Virus record (IMG/VR): IMGVR_UViG_3300036945_000312 | Location: 1 to 61,892 of that record | Source of the DNA: a virus | Length of the DNA: 61,892 nucleotides | Strand: one strand, 5' to 3' | Shown here: one piece after another, positions 32,900-40,534 of the stretch | Layout of the letters: every line of letters begins with the position of its first letter | Position numbering within the stretch: the first letter of the stretch is position 1 | The notes under the pieces: generated by a model | What the model saw: the letters and a program-made list of their open reading frames with translations, nothing else | What the model was told of the DNA's origin: nothing | The model's database searches: none | Program-made: the position numbers and the translations under genes

Positions 32900-33655
32900 A
32901 TGAATACGTACACAAAATTAAGCCTGCACTTGACCAAGCACATTTACGCCAAAGGCAAGAACCAAGGCGATGCGCCGCTGGATGGTAGTCGTAGAGGGCG
33001 AGCTACGGAGCGGGTTATCTCCCGGCCCGGTTACATGGCGGTAATCATGCACCACACCTGCATACTGCGGGCTTATGAGGACGGGTCGTTTATGCTGGAC
33101 ACACAGGGCTGGCACGACAGCCCCACGACACGAGAGGCACTGCGGGTGGCGTTGAGGTTCACACCGCTGACAGGGCACAGGGTGTATAAGCGCAAGCAGT
33201 TTGGCGTCTCCCAAGCGTGTATGACGCTCAAGGATGGCCGGGTCGTGGCGTTCTACGATGGCATGAGGTTCAACGCTGACGGTGACCTGACTACGGACTT
33301 GATACCGTTTCAGCAACGCCGGATTAACCCAAAGGAATCGAAAGAATTCGCACAAGGGCTCAAGGACTCCGGGTTCACGGCTATGTATCCCCTGCTGTAT
33401 GCCACCTGCACCGCCCCGGAGATGCTACCGTTACCGGATACGCGGCACATGGCGGACATACTGACGACAGACTACAGGGCACCCGCATGGCCAGAGATTA
33501 TCCAGTACTACAAGTTCGAGATGCTATACGACTACAAGTCGCAGACTCGGTTCTTCCAAGAGCGGGGCGATGCCAAGTCCTGCTGGTCTGTGATGATGGC
33601 GCTGTGCAAGGCCAATATGTATGAGACCGTTGCGTCTTCTGTCAGTGCAGTGTAA
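32900..33655 (+). CDS. Early protein of unknown function (251 aa)
   Basis: AAGGAAA lies before the ATG. MNTYTKLSLHLTKHIYAKGK precedes a mixed alpha/beta core (RPGYMAVIMHHTCILRAYED, TREALRVALRFTPL) and a helical, aromatic C-terminus (PEIIQYYKFEMLYDYKSQTR). In some phages a protein of this shape is found upstream of the MoxR and VWA genes. Palindrome copies lie on both sides of the gene. The function is unknown; linkage implies the same pathway. Confidence 0.7.
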   Translation: MNTYTKLSLHLTKHIYAKGKNQGDAPLDGSRRGRATERVISRPGYMAVIMHHTCILRAYEDGSFMLDTQGWHDSPTTREALRVALRFTPLTGHRVYKRKQFGVSQACMTLKDGRVVAFYDGMRFNADGDLTTDLIPFQQRRINPKESKEFAQGLKDSGFTAMYPLLYATCTAPEMLPLPDTRHMADILTTDYRAPAWPEIIQYYKFEMLYDYKSQTRFFQERGDAKSCWSVMMALCKANMYETVASSVSAV

Positions 33656-33663
33656 GCAACCCC

Positions 33664-33677
33664 AACTAATATTAGTT
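33664..33677. promoter_or_regulatory. Operator-like palindrome copy 6
   Basis: AACTAATATTAGTT, nine bases after the stop of the 32900 gene and 25 before the ATG of the AAA+ gene. Confidence 0.85.
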
Positions 33678-33702
33678 CAAACCAAACCAACCAAGGAATA
33701 TC

Positions 33703-34758
33703 ATGCAAGTAACTCTCAACCAAGCCGCCACCCTTATCCGTACCTGCGGCACTACGAATACATTCCTCCTGCAGGGTCAGCCCGGTGTAGGCAAGTCGGC
33801 CATCCTGCGTATGCTGGCTGCAGAACTACCAGATTATCAGGCGTGCTACATTGACGTAGCTAACCTTGACCTCGGTGACTTGGGTATGCCGGTCATTGAC
33901 CGTGACCAGATGGTTACCAACTACGCACCGAATAGCAGGTTCGGTATCGGCAAGGGGCAAGATCGGCCTGTGCTGCTGATGCTGGACGAGTTGGGCAAGG
34001 GTGCCCGTCCCATTATTAATATGCTGCTGCCTGTGATTCTTGAGCGTAGGCTTGGTGACGTTGTGCTGCCAGTGGGTAGCATCGTGTTCGGTACGACTAA
34101 CCTTGCGACTGACGGGGTAGGCGACAACATACCGGCTCATGCCCACAACAGGATGACGGTGCTGGACGTAGCTAACCCTGCGGTTGACGACTGGCTTGGT
34201 TGGGCTGCTAACAATGACATTGCCCCGGAGTTGATGGCGTTTGCCCGTGACTTCCCCCAAGTGTTCGAGCGGTACGACCTGATCGACAAGGTAGAGAAGA
34301 ACCCGTACATCTTCAGCCCATTGACGGGTAATACCAAGGCGTTCTGTTCGCCTAGGTCTATGGAGAAGGCAAGCAACATCATCAAGCAACGTGCGGCCCT
34401 TGGCTCTGCGTTACTGCCCGCACTGATCGGCACACTGGGCGAGGCTGCAGCCCGTGACTTGGATGCACTGGTCAATCTGGCTGACGGTATGACTAGCTTC
34501 GTTAGCATCATCGCAGACCCCGCTAAGGCACGGTTACCTGACGGTGCGGGTGCGTACTTCCTGATGGCCTTCAGCCTTGCGGCCCGTGCCAATGCAGAGA
34601 ACCTGACGCAGATCATCACGTATGTCAATCGGTTCGAGTCGTTCGAGGCCAAGACGCTGTTCGCCACCACACTGGCAAGCAACAAGGCTAAGGTAGGCAT
34701 GGCGTGTAGCAATCGTACCTTTACGGTAATGGCCGCTGCTCTCGGTAAGTTCTTCTAA
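33703..34758 (+). CDS. MoxR-type AAA+ ATPase (351 aa)
   Basis: Walker A GQPGVGKS is at residues 25-32 and Walker B LLMLDELGKG at 91-100. The Asn of the sensor 1 loop is in GSIVFGTTNLATD, followed by an arginine-rich lid. This is the MoxR-like or dynein-related branch of AAA+ ATPases, which remodel partner proteins, often through a VWA partner. The partner lies two genes downstream at 35475. AAGGAATATC precedes the ATG. It probably acts in the cytoplasm with the VWA protein as chaperone or remodeller. Confidence 0.9.
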   Translation: MQVTLNQAATLIRTCGTTNTFLLQGQPGVGKSAILRMLAAELPDYQACYIDVANLDLGDLGMPVIDRDQMVTNYAPNSRFGIGKGQDRPVLLMLDELGKGARPIINMLLPVILERRLGDVVLPVGSIVFGTTNLATDGVGDNIPAHAHNRMTVLDVANPAVDDWLGWAANNDIAPELMAFARDFPQVFERYDLIDKVEKNPYIFSPLTGNTKAFCSPRSMEKASNIIKQRAALGSALLPALIGTLGEAAARDLDALVNLADGMTSFVSIIADPAKARLPDGAGAYFLMAFSLAARANAENLTQIITYVNRFESFEAKTLFATTLASNKAKVGMACSNRTFTVMAAALGKFF

Positions 34759-34770
34759 CTAATATTAGTT
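34757..34770. promoter_or_regulatory. Operator-like palindrome copy 7
   Basis: AACTAATATTAGTT. Its first two bases are the last two of the TAA stop of the AAA+ gene. Confidence 0.85.
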
Positions 34771-34775
34771 CCATC

Positions 34776-34940
34776 ATGTTAATCACAGAACGCACAAGCA
34801 ACGGTCAGGTCGTAGTCACATTGCACAAAGACTGGTCACCTGACCGGATAGGCAAGGCATACGTCCCGCGCTTCCAGAACAACATCCCATCACGGGATGC
34901 CTACAAACTGCAGACATTACTCCTAAGGAAAACGAAATGA
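34776..34940 (+). CDS. Small protein (54 aa)
   Basis: The ATG lies only five bases after the palindrome, without a ribosome site. The stop overlaps the next ATG (ATGA), which supports translation. The product is MLITERTSNGQVVVTLHKDW then SPDRIGKAYVPRFQNNIPSR and is basic. I know no family. The leaderless or palindrome-close start is unusual. Confidence 0.5.
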   Translation: MLITERTSNGQVVVTLHKDWSPDRIGKAYVPRFQNNIPSRDAYKLQTLLLRKTK

Positions 34941-35179
34941 AAACACCAACAACCACAACAGTCGTACCCGACTGGGCTGCTATCTGGGCGCGGCTTGAGA
35001 CGGGGGAGATTCTGACTTTAGAGGACATGACCCTGCCCATGACCCGTGCGTTCAATATGTGGGCGCGGGTACATAAGACCATGGGCCTTAAGACCCGGGG
35101 ACTACTCACTGGCGGGTATCAGGTGCAGATAGGCAACCCTGTGCCAACAGAGAAACGCCGGTATACCAAGAGGAACTGA
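34937..35179 (+). CDS. Small protein (80 aa)
   Basis: AAGGAAAACGAA precedes the ATG. The product begins MKTPTTTTVVPDWAAIWARL and contains LTLEDMTLPMTRAFNMWARV and a basic C-terminus. It is mostly helical and may be a small binding partner of the MoxR-VWA set. The family is unknown. Confidence 0.6.
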   Translation: MKTPTTTTVVPDWAAIWARLETGEILTLEDMTLPMTRAFNMWARVHKTMGLKTRGLLTGGYQVQIGNPVPTEKRRYTKRN

Positions 35180-35180
35180 T

Positions 35181-35360
35181 ATGAAGACCACTATCATTAC
35201 CGACGATGCTATTAGCCTTACGACTCTACGTAAGTTTCAGACAGAGATTGCGATTCGGGATAGGCAGATTGCCTTCCTGATGGAAGCATTGCAGAACACG
35301 GCGTCCCATGCACAGATGGTGCTGGCGGCTATCGTTGAGACAACCCCAACGGATAAGTAA
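35181..35360 (+). CDS. Small helical protein (59 aa)
   Basis: GAGGAACTGAT gives a good ribosome site. The sequence MKTTIITDDAISLTTLRKFQ then EIAIRDRQIAFLMEALQNT is helical with a heptad-like pattern. It overlaps the next small gene as TAATG. It was too short for standard calling but is well supported by its context. Confidence 0.6.
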   Translation: MKTTIITDDAISLTTLRKFQTEIAIRDRQIAFLMEALQNTASHAQMVLAAIVETTPTDK

Positions 35361-35449
35361 TGGACTACCTCTACGACTTCCTCGTGTCGTTCGTAGTGGT
35401 CATAGGACTGCTACTTATGAGTCTATTTAAATACGTGCTACCCAACTAA
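35360..35449 (+). CDS. Tiny single-span membrane protein (29 aa)
   Basis: The ATG overlaps the stop of the upstream gene (TAATG) and TAA lies inside the palindrome at 35444. The product begins MDYLYDFLVSFVVVIGLLLM, one membrane helix, followed by SLFKYVLPN. It is shorter than most known phage holins. A membrane anchor for the downstream MoxR-VWA system or an early membrane effector is inference. Confidence 0.45.
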   Translation: MDYLYDFLVSFVVVIGLLLMSLFKYVLPN

Positions 35450-35457
35450 TATTAGTT
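35444..35457. promoter_or_regulatory. Operator-like palindrome copy 8
   Basis: AACTAATATTAGTT. The stop codon of the tiny membrane protein is formed by its own TAA. AAGGAAACAAA follows before the VWA gene ATG. Confidence 0.85.
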
Positions 35458-35474
35458 ACAACTAAGGAAACAAA

Positions 35475-36635
35475 ATGAACAGTTCAGATCGTATCAAGAA
35501 GGCCCACGTTGCCATCATGCAGCACAAGAAGCTGTGTGTATTCTCCGGCCTGCTGGCCTGCGGTAAGGTGACCGTGACTGAGGACATCCCCACTGCGTGT
35601 ACTAATGGCTGGGACGTGCAGTACAACCCCGAGTTTGTCGCGGAGCTTAAGGACCCTGAGTTGCGGTTCCTTGTGTTGCATGAGGCGTTGCACAAAGCGT
35701 ATCGTCACCTCCATGTGTGGAAAAGCCTGTGGGATATTGACCCTCAGTTGGCAAACATTGCGGCTGACCACTTCAACAACCTGTCGCTGGTTGACTTGGA
35801 TGCAGGCGAGGGGTTCCTTGCCATGCCTAAGGTAGGTGTGCAGCCTGACCCGCAGTACCGGGGTAACTCTGTGTCGATGATCTTCGACAAGCTTCGGCAG
35901 AACCCCCCACCCAAAGACCCGCAAGGTGGCGGCGGTGACGGTATGGACGACCACGACTGGAAGTCAGGCAATGCAGCAAGCCTCACAGAGCAAGAGATGC
36001 AGGGCAAGGAGATCGACCGGGCTATGCGTCAGGGCGAGATCATGCGTAGCAAGATGCAAGGCAAGGGTAGTAAGGGTCAGTCTGGGGTGTTCGGTGACTT
36101 GCTGACACCTGTGATTGACTGGCGCAAGGTATTGCGCGACTTCATCACTGAGACCTGCGCTGGCCGCGACGAGTCAACGTGGCGTAGACCTAACCGTAGG
36201 TTTATCGGTGACGATGTGTATATGCCTAGCATGATGAGTACGACGATGAACGAATTAGTTATCGGGTTCGATACCTCAGGCTCGTGCTTCGGTGGTGCAG
36301 ACATGGCGCGGTTCGTATCCGAGATCAAGGTAATCATCGAGGACGTAAAGCCTAGCAAGTGCCGGGTGATCTACTGGGATACATCAGTTCGTGGTGAGCA
36401 AGTGTTCGAGGACGGACAGTTTGCTGTGCAGAACCTCAAGCCTCAGGGTGGTGGCGGTACGGATGGCTCGGTGCTGTTCGACTACCTGCGCGACAAGCAG
36501 ATATCCCCTGATGCCATCATCCAGTTCAGCGATGGGTACGTAGGTAGCTGGGGCAATAGCTCATGGCCTACGCTGTGGGCACTGACAACTAATATTAGTT
36601 CGCCTTACGGTACGACTATTCACTTAGGAGAATGA
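35475..36635 (+). CDS. VWA-like protein with metallopeptidase-like N-terminus (386 aa)
   Basis: HEALH at residues 69-73 in the N-terminal domain fits a metallopeptidase-like zinc site (DUF2201_N-type). A Gly/Pro-rich linker (about 145-165) and a helical middle follow. The MIDAS DTSGS at 266-270 and the GGGGTDGS and FSDGYVG loops complete a VWA domain (DUF2201-type). Such proteins pair with MoxR ATPases and bind metal at the MIDAS. The combination with the 33703 ATPase is a known phage gene pair with unknown function. A palindrome copy lies near its 3' end. Confidence 0.88.
   Translation: MNSSDRIKKAHVAIMQHKKLCVFSGLLACGKVTVTEDIPTACTNGWDVQYNPEFVAELKDPELRFLVLHEALHKAYRHLHVWKSLWDIDPQLANIAADHFNNLSLVDLDAGEGFLAMPKVGVQPDPQYRGNSVSMIFDKLRQNPPPKDPQGGGGDGMDDHDWKSGNAASLTEQEMQGKEIDRAMRQGEIMRSKMQGKGSKGQSGVFGDLLTPVIDWRKVLRDFITETCAGRDESTWRRPNRRFIGDDVYMPSMMSTTMNELVIGFDTSGSCFGGADMARFVSEIKVIIEDVKPSKCRVIYWDTSVRGEQVFEDGQFAVQNLKPQGGGGTDGSVLFDYLRDKQISPDAIIQFSDGYVGSWGNSSWPTLWALTTNISSPYGTTIHLGE
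36587..36600. promoter_or_regulatory. Operator-like palindrome copy 9, inside the VWA gene
   Basis: AACTAATATTAGTT near the end of the VWA gene, coding Thr-Asn-Ile-Ser-Ser, in a different frame from the copy at 31759, which argues for DNA-level selection. Confidence 0.8.
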
Positions 36636-36636
36636 T

Positions 36637-36897
36637 ATGAAATTCGTTATGGAAATCAACAACGTCAAGATCGTGCTGACCACTGAGCAATTGGAAGCCA
36701 TCACTACGGCACTGGATGGCTGCGAGTATCTGGAGAACAAGTACTTAGGCAACAACCTAGGGGTCAACGGGTCGAACTACTTGGAACTACTGAGCCCCGT
36801 GGTCATGCGAGACCTGCTCAAGGTAGGCGTTATGAGTGACGTAGATCACGAAGCCAAGACGTTTGTTACCAAGCAATACAACAAGGATAAGGCATGA
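36637..36897 (+). CDS. Small protein (86 aa)
   Basis: AGGAGAATGAT precedes the ATG. MKFVMEINNVKIVLTTEQLE leads a helical protein (LEAITTALDGCEYLENKYLG) with a basic end. It overlaps the next gene by four bases. The family is not recognised. Confidence 0.6.
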   Translation: MKFVMEINNVKIVLTTEQLEAITTALDGCEYLENKYLGNNLGVNGSNYLELLSPVVMRDLLKVGVMSDVDHEAKTFVTKQYNKDKA

Positions 36898-37307
36898 CAA
36901 CCGCATGGGCACACTTGCCTAACGCCGCGCACATCGACCGGGTACTGGCCTCACTGAAGGCTAACCCGAAGGTATGGGTCGCTGCTCGGACCGCTGCTTG
37001 GGGCGCTGCTCGGGGCGCTGCTCGGGACGCTGTTTGGGACGCTGCTCGGGACGCTGCTCGGGACGCTGCTCGGACCGCTGCTTGGGACGCTGCTTGGGGC
37101 GCTGCTTGGGACGCTGCTCGGGGCGCTGCTCGGGACGCTGCTTGGGGCGCTATAGCTGCGCTCATAGCATGGGACGACTGCGGGGGGTTCTTGGATATGC
37201 CACCCGATGCCGTTCGGCTAGTTGCCGCTGTTGGGAACCACTCTGCCATTCTGGTGCTACCCGCAGCTATCGTATTCAGTAAGTCATCTGTAAGTTTCGC
37301 CAACTAA
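36894..37307 (+). CDS. Alanine-rich tandem repeat protein (137 aa)
   Basis: Residues 30-85 are 14 tetrapeptide units of the type AARD, AAWD, AARG and AAWG, predicted as a long amphipathic helix with Arg/Asp and Trp faces. The N- and C-terminal parts are unique, with a hydrophobic end. It overlaps the upstream gene (ATGA), and its own TAA stop lies within the palindrome at 37302. Similar Ala-repeat proteins occur in other phages, without a known role. Confidence 0.65.
   Translation: MTTAWAHLPNAAHIDRVLASLKANPKVWVAARTAAWGAARGAARDAVWDAARDAARDAARTAAWDAAWGAAWDAARGAARDAAWGAIAALIAWDDCGGFLDMPPDAVRLVAAVGNHSAILVLPAAIVFSKSSVSFAN
36981..37148 (+). repeat. Fourteen 12-bp repeats coding AARD/AAWD units
   Basis: GCTGCTCGGGAC and close variants (with TTGG or GGGC) are repeated in frame about 14 times. 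The low divergence shows slippage or recombination in this gene. Confidence 0.85.
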
Positions 37308-37315
37308 TATTAGTT
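37302..37315. promoter_or_regulatory. Operator-like palindrome copy 10
   Basis: AACTAATATTAGTT containing the stop of the Ala-repeat gene. AAGGAAATAAA follows before the 37335 ATG. Confidence 0.85.
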
Positions 37316-37334
37316 CACCAACCAAGGAAATAAA

Positions 37335-38225
37335 ATGAGCATCACAACAATCGCCGGAGTCGCACGGGCCGCTATGTTAGTAGACCTGAACATCAAGGTC
37401 TACTCGGGTCGTAAGCAAGATCGCAAGACGCAGGAGGAAGTCACCACGGCCAAGGGCTCCGGCTCCAAGCGTGCCGCCTCTGTGTACAAGTCGCTGTTCG
37501 CAGACTGTAAGGAACTGGACGACATCACCAAGTACCAAGCCCGTGTCCGTGCAGAGCATTACCGCCTGACTAAGCCGTGGTCAGATAACGGCCAGCGCCT
37601 GCTGCCTACCAAGCTGCTGCTTGAGTACCAAGGGGCTATGGCTAAGTGCAAGACGGAGTTCGAGTTCCTTGTGGACAAGTTCGTGGTCAAGTACGACACC
37701 CTCGTGGCGGCGGCTGCGTTTCAGTTGGGCACCTTGTTTGACCGCGACGAGTACCTGCCCGGTAGCCAGATCGCTCGTAAGTTCGCCATCGAGACATCGT
37801 TCAGCCCACTGCCCACTGCGGGAGACTTCCGGGTAGACATCGAGAGTGAGGTACAGCAGCAACTGATTACGCAGTACGAGGCTAAGGCACAGCAGTTGCT
37901 GGCTGACGCCAATCAAGACTCATGGTCTCGCCTGCATAAGGTACTGACTAACCTGAGTGATCGGTTAGTTGTTGAGGAGGACGGTACCAAGCGCAAGTTC
38001 CACGATACCTTGGTCACCAATGCCGAAGAACTGTGCGAGTTGCTGGACGCTCTGAATGTTACGGCTGACCCTGATCTGGAGCGGGCACGGCGCAAGCTGT
38101 TAGATGCCATGACGGGCGTTACTCCCAAAGAACTACGCACAGAGGACAGCACTCGCCTTGAGACTAAGCGCAAGGTAGACGCTATCTTGGATGCCTTCGA
38201 CTGGGGTATCTCTGATGGAGCCTAA
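37335..38225 (+). CDS. DUF3150-like protein (296 aa)
   Basis: The start MSITTIAGVARAAMLVDLNI then VYSGRKQDRKTQ matches the opening of DUF3150-type phage proteins, which neighbour MoxR and VWA genes. The rest is helical and charged, with long central helices (LEYQGAMAKCKTEFEFLVDK). The family is recognised by its opening and neighbours, not by a search. It would be a third part of the MoxR-VWA set, of unknown role. Confidence 0.65.
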   Translation: MSITTIAGVARAAMLVDLNIKVYSGRKQDRKTQEEVTTAKGSGSKRAASVYKSLFADCKELDDITKYQARVRAEHYRLTKPWSDNGQRLLPTKLLLEYQGAMAKCKTEFEFLVDKFVVKYDTLVAAAAFQLGTLFDRDEYLPGSQIARKFAIETSFSPLPTAGDFRVDIESEVQQQLITQYEAKAQQLLADANQDSWSRLHKVLTNLSDRLVVEEDGTKRKFHDTLVTNAEELCELLDALNVTADPDLERARRKLLDAMTGVTPKELRTEDSTRLETKRKVDAILDAFDWGISDGA

Positions 38226-38547
38226 GGAGTGGGATAAAGTAAAACGGCTCGACGCACTGCATCAAATAAAAACTTTCTATATGACCCCTGATGACCCTTA
38301 CCACTCGCACCGCTACGAAGAGCGGGCAGAGATGTATTCCCTGCGTTCATGGAATGAAGCCACCCGAGAGACTACGGATGAGCGTCTCATAATCGACCGC
38401 CCTGCATGGCTATCGGATATCATAAATGTAGCCGCTGTTGGGGGGCACTTACAACGCCCTCCGATATACCCGCCCACTTGCATTGTCTGGTTCCGCACTG
38501 ATGCGGACCACAAGCTTGTGGATTTTATTGACTTTACGAAAGCATAA
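38215..38547 (+). CDS. Unknown protein (110 aa)
   Basis: ATG 38215 overlaps the stop of the previous gene by 11 bases and is preferred over 38191. The sequence includes KEWDKVKRLDALHQIKTFY, RSWNEATRETTDERLIIDRP and IYPPTCIVWFRTDADHKL. It is mixed alpha/beta. I do not recognise it. Confidence 0.6.
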   Translation: MEPKEWDKVKRLDALHQIKTFYMTPDDPYHSHRYEERAEMYSLRSWNEATRETTDERLIIDRPAWLSDIINVAAVGGHLQRPPIYPPTCIVWFRTDADHKLVDFIDFTKA

Positions 38548-38549
38548 CG

Positions 38550-39044
38550 ATGATCTACGACAACCTATCCGACGCGGAGCTTATCCGCGAGGCTGACAAC
38601 CAGAATGTACAGGGCCTTACCAAAGCCCTAGCCGAAAGGCTTGAGATGCGGCAGCAGCCTCCGGGCTCTGTATTCCACGACCAAGCCACGTTCATGCGGG
38701 CTTGCGGACAAAGTACTGTGGAGAGTAACGAGGTGCAGGCCAAGTTGTATTTCAACCTACTGTACGAAGAGTTGGATGAGCTAATGGAAGCGCGGGTAGA
38801 CCGTAATGAAGTTGAAGCCTTTGATGCAGTGCTGGACTGCATCGTTGTGTTGATCGGCTTAGGACTATCATTTGGCTGGCCTATGGAAGAGGGTTGGAAA
38901 GAAGTTGTTCGGTCTAACTTCGACAAGATAGATTCAGCTACCGGCAAGGTAACGCGCCGCGACGATGGCAAGATTCTGAAGCCCGAGGGCTGGACCCCTC
39001 CTAACCTCGAACTAATATTAGATGAACATGGAGCGTTGAAATGA
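38550..39044 (+). CDS. MazG-like NTP pyrophosphohydrolase (164 aa)
   Basis: EELDE (about residues 73-77) and the acidic pair D92...D96 form the EExxE...DxxxD metal site of all-alpha NTP pyrophosphatases. The flanks are VQAKLYFNLLYEELDELMEA and LDCIVVLIGLGLSFGWPME. It hydrolyses non-canonical or excess dNTPs to the monophosphate, or acts on a stress nucleotide. It may therefore adjust host nucleotide pools. The end contains a palindrome variant. Confidence 0.78.
   Translation: MIYDNLSDAELIREADNQNVQGLTKALAERLEMRQQPPGSVFHDQATFMRACGQSTVESNEVQAKLYFNLLYEELDELMEARVDRNEVEAFDAVLDCIVVLIGLGLSFGWPMEEGWKEVVRSNFDKIDSATGKVTRRDDGKILKPEGWTPPNLELILDEHGALK
39010..39023. promoter_or_regulatory. Operator-like palindrome, one-arm variant
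   Basis: AACTAATATTAGAT inside the MazG-like gene (coding Glu-Leu-Ile-Leu-Asp). Twelve of 14 positions match the consensus, with the same rare CTA/ATA/TTA codons as the copies at 31759 and 42200. Confidence 0.5.
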
Positions 39045-39214
39045 CAACCGCTAAACCTGCAGCACCTGCGCCCCGCATCAAGCAACCCAACGAAGCGTTG
39101 CCCCAGCAGAACAGCTACAAAACATCTGTCTACAAGATAGGTGACGGAGATAGGTTTGCCCCAGTGCGCCCCGGTGCATTGGACTTCCTCAAGTACAAGT
39201 CGAAAGGATTTTGA
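39041..39214 (+). CDS. Small protein (57 aa)
   Basis: The ATG overlaps the MazG-like stop (ATGA) and GGAG lies eight bases upstream. MTTAKPAAPAPRIKQPNEAL is basic and Pro-rich, then DRFAPVRPGALDFLKYKSKG. It is too short for standard calling. The role is unknown. Confidence 0.6.
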   Translation: MTTAKPAAPAPRIKQPNEALPQQNSYKTSVYKIGDGDRFAPVRPGALDFLKYKSKGF

Positions 39215-39215
39215 T

Positions 39216-39473
39216 ATGAGCCCGGATATTGCACAGCAAATTATCGACACACTACACGCCCGGATTGACGATCTTATGGCAGAGCGTGACCGGCTGCTCT
39301 ACGAAGTGGGCGCAATCCCCGCGATCAAAGCAGAGCGTGATGCACTGATGGCGGCTGGGAAACTGGCCTTGGATTTTGTCGAGTGGGTATGGCGTGACGT
39401 GACGCTGAATGAGTTTGGCGAAGATATGCGTCTGAATGTTGAGATTGCACTACGTCAGGCGGGTGTGCAATGA
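39216..39473 (+). CDS. Small helical protein (85 aa)
   Basis: ATG 39216 follows AAAGGA. The product MSPDIAQQIIDTLHARIDDL then AERDRLLYEVGAIPAIKAERD is mostly coiled coil. The longer upstream frame is rejected. Function unknown. Confidence 0.65.
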   Translation: MSPDIAQQIIDTLHARIDDLMAERDRLLYEVGAIPAIKAERDALMAAGKLALDFVEWVWRDVTLNEFGEDMRLNVEIALRQAGVQ

Positions 39474-39721
39474 GCTTGCTACCCCTACCAAAGAAAATCA
39501 TCCTGCACACGCAACTACCTGACCACTATTGGTACGGTGATGTTGTCGGGCATACCGACGCAGCCATGCAAGCATACGGCCAGCAATGCCGAGATGCTGC
39601 GTTAAAGGAATCTGCACAGATTTGTGACGCCTACCACGGCACCGCGCTCACGCCATCTGATTGTGCGAACGAAATCAGGAGAATGACAGGCACAAGCCAA
39701 AAGACGAGGCAACAAAAATGA
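39470..39721 (+). CDS. Small protein (83 aa)
   Basis: It overlaps the previous stop (ATGA). MSLLPLPKKIILHTQLPDHY is followed by WYGDVVGHTDAAMQAYGQQC and helical Cys-containing segments. Composition and neighbours suggest an accessory gene. No family is recognised. Confidence 0.6.
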   Translation: MSLLPLPKKIILHTQLPDHYWYGDVVGHTDAAMQAYGQQCRDAALKESAQICDAYHGTALTPSDCANEIRRMTGTSQKTRQQK

Positions 39722-39864
39722 TTCGCAAAACACAAAGCGTATTCAAACGGTTTATCCGCACGAAAAACGGAAGCCATGCAGAGACTGTGCTGCGAGAAAC
39801 GTGGCTCTTGCTGTGGCTGGTGCCGATCTATACACGAGATTCGGTTTTGAGTCACACCCTGTGA
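39718..39864 (+). CDS. Small protein (48 aa)
   Basis: ATGA overlap and GAGG nine bases upstream support this start. MIRKTQSVFKRFIRTKNGSH is basic, followed by a hydrophobic run ETWLLLWLVPIY. It may associate with membrane or nucleic acid. The calling is uncertain. Confidence 0.45.
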   Translation: MIRKTQSVFKRFIRTKNGSHAETVLRETWLLLWLVPIYTRDSVLSHTL

Positions 39865-39890
39865 TGGTTAACGCAAAAAAAGGAAATGAA

Positions 39891-40301
39891 ATGACAGACA
39901 CAAGCCGAGAGGCATTTGAAGCGTGGGCATTGCCAATCCGCGGGGATAACGCAACATGGAAAGAAAGTGGTGAGTGTGAATTAGCTTGGCGGGCTTGGGA
40001 CGCATCAAGGAAGCAAGCGCAGTCGGTGGAGCCAGTGGCTTGGGTATTTTTGCCAAACCGTGAGTTGCTTTGGCCCGATGAAGTAGAAGCAACGAACCCG
40101 ATAGCTATTGACGAGTACAAGCCCCTCTACGCTCACCCAGTCCCACCAGTGCAGCAAGTAGCAGTGCCTGCAACGGATAGTGAAATCTACACGGCATACA
40201 TCGCAGCCACAAATCAAACACTGAGACCTCAAGATGAAAGGCTCGCCCTCAAGTTTGCCCGAGCAATTGAAGCCCATCACAAAATAGGAGCAAAGCCATG
40301 A
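39891..40301 (+). CDS. Eaa-like accessory protein (136 aa)
   Basis: AAGGAAATGAA precedes the ATG. MTDTSREAFEAWALPIRGDN and PVAWVFLPNRELLWPDEVEA then YKPLYAHPVP resemble the Eaa-type phage accessory proteins of unknown function. The start upstream at 39801 is rejected for lack of a ribosome site. Confidence 0.65.
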   Translation: MTDTSREAFEAWALPIRGDNATWKESGECELAWRAWDASRKQAQSVEPVAWVFLPNRELLWPDEVEATNPIAIDEYKPLYAHPVPPVQQVAVPATDSEIYTAYIAATNQTLRPQDERLALKFARAIEAHHKIGAKP

Positions 40302-40534
40302 TGCCACCACTACCCGAGCCATTCCCTGCTGGCTACATCGCGCAGACAGAGTATTTCTTTACGGCAGACCAGATCAAAGAGTACGGCAAAGCATGTGCAG
40401 CGGCAGAGCGAGAGCGCCTTTTACAGATCGTCTACGAGCAAGCAACTCCGTTCGGTACATCGGGCGAATGCATTTGGATCGCTGTTAAGTCGCAAGTGCG
40501 ACACGTACCCAAAACAGACTGGTCGGCAGCATGA
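40298..40534 (+). CDS. Small protein (78 aa)
   Basis: ATGA overlap, with AGGAG seven bases upstream. MMPPLPEPFPAGYIAQTEYF is followed by a helical AERERLLQIVYEQATPF. It is a familiar unnamed accessory type in phages of Proteobacteria. Function unknown. Confidence 0.6.
   Translation: MMPPLPEPFPAGYIAQTEYFFTADQIKEYGKACAAAERERLLQIVYEQATPFGTSGECIWIAVKSQVRHVPKTDWSAA

Noticed and set aside
32800-32988. Plus-strand frame of 62 residues across the structured segment
   Set aside because: It overlaps hairpins and the start of the supported 32900 gene in another frame.
36974-37282. Cys/Arg repeat frame in +2 over the Ala-repeat gene
   Set aside because: It is a shadow made by the 12-bp repeat. The Ala frame is coupled to both neighbours.
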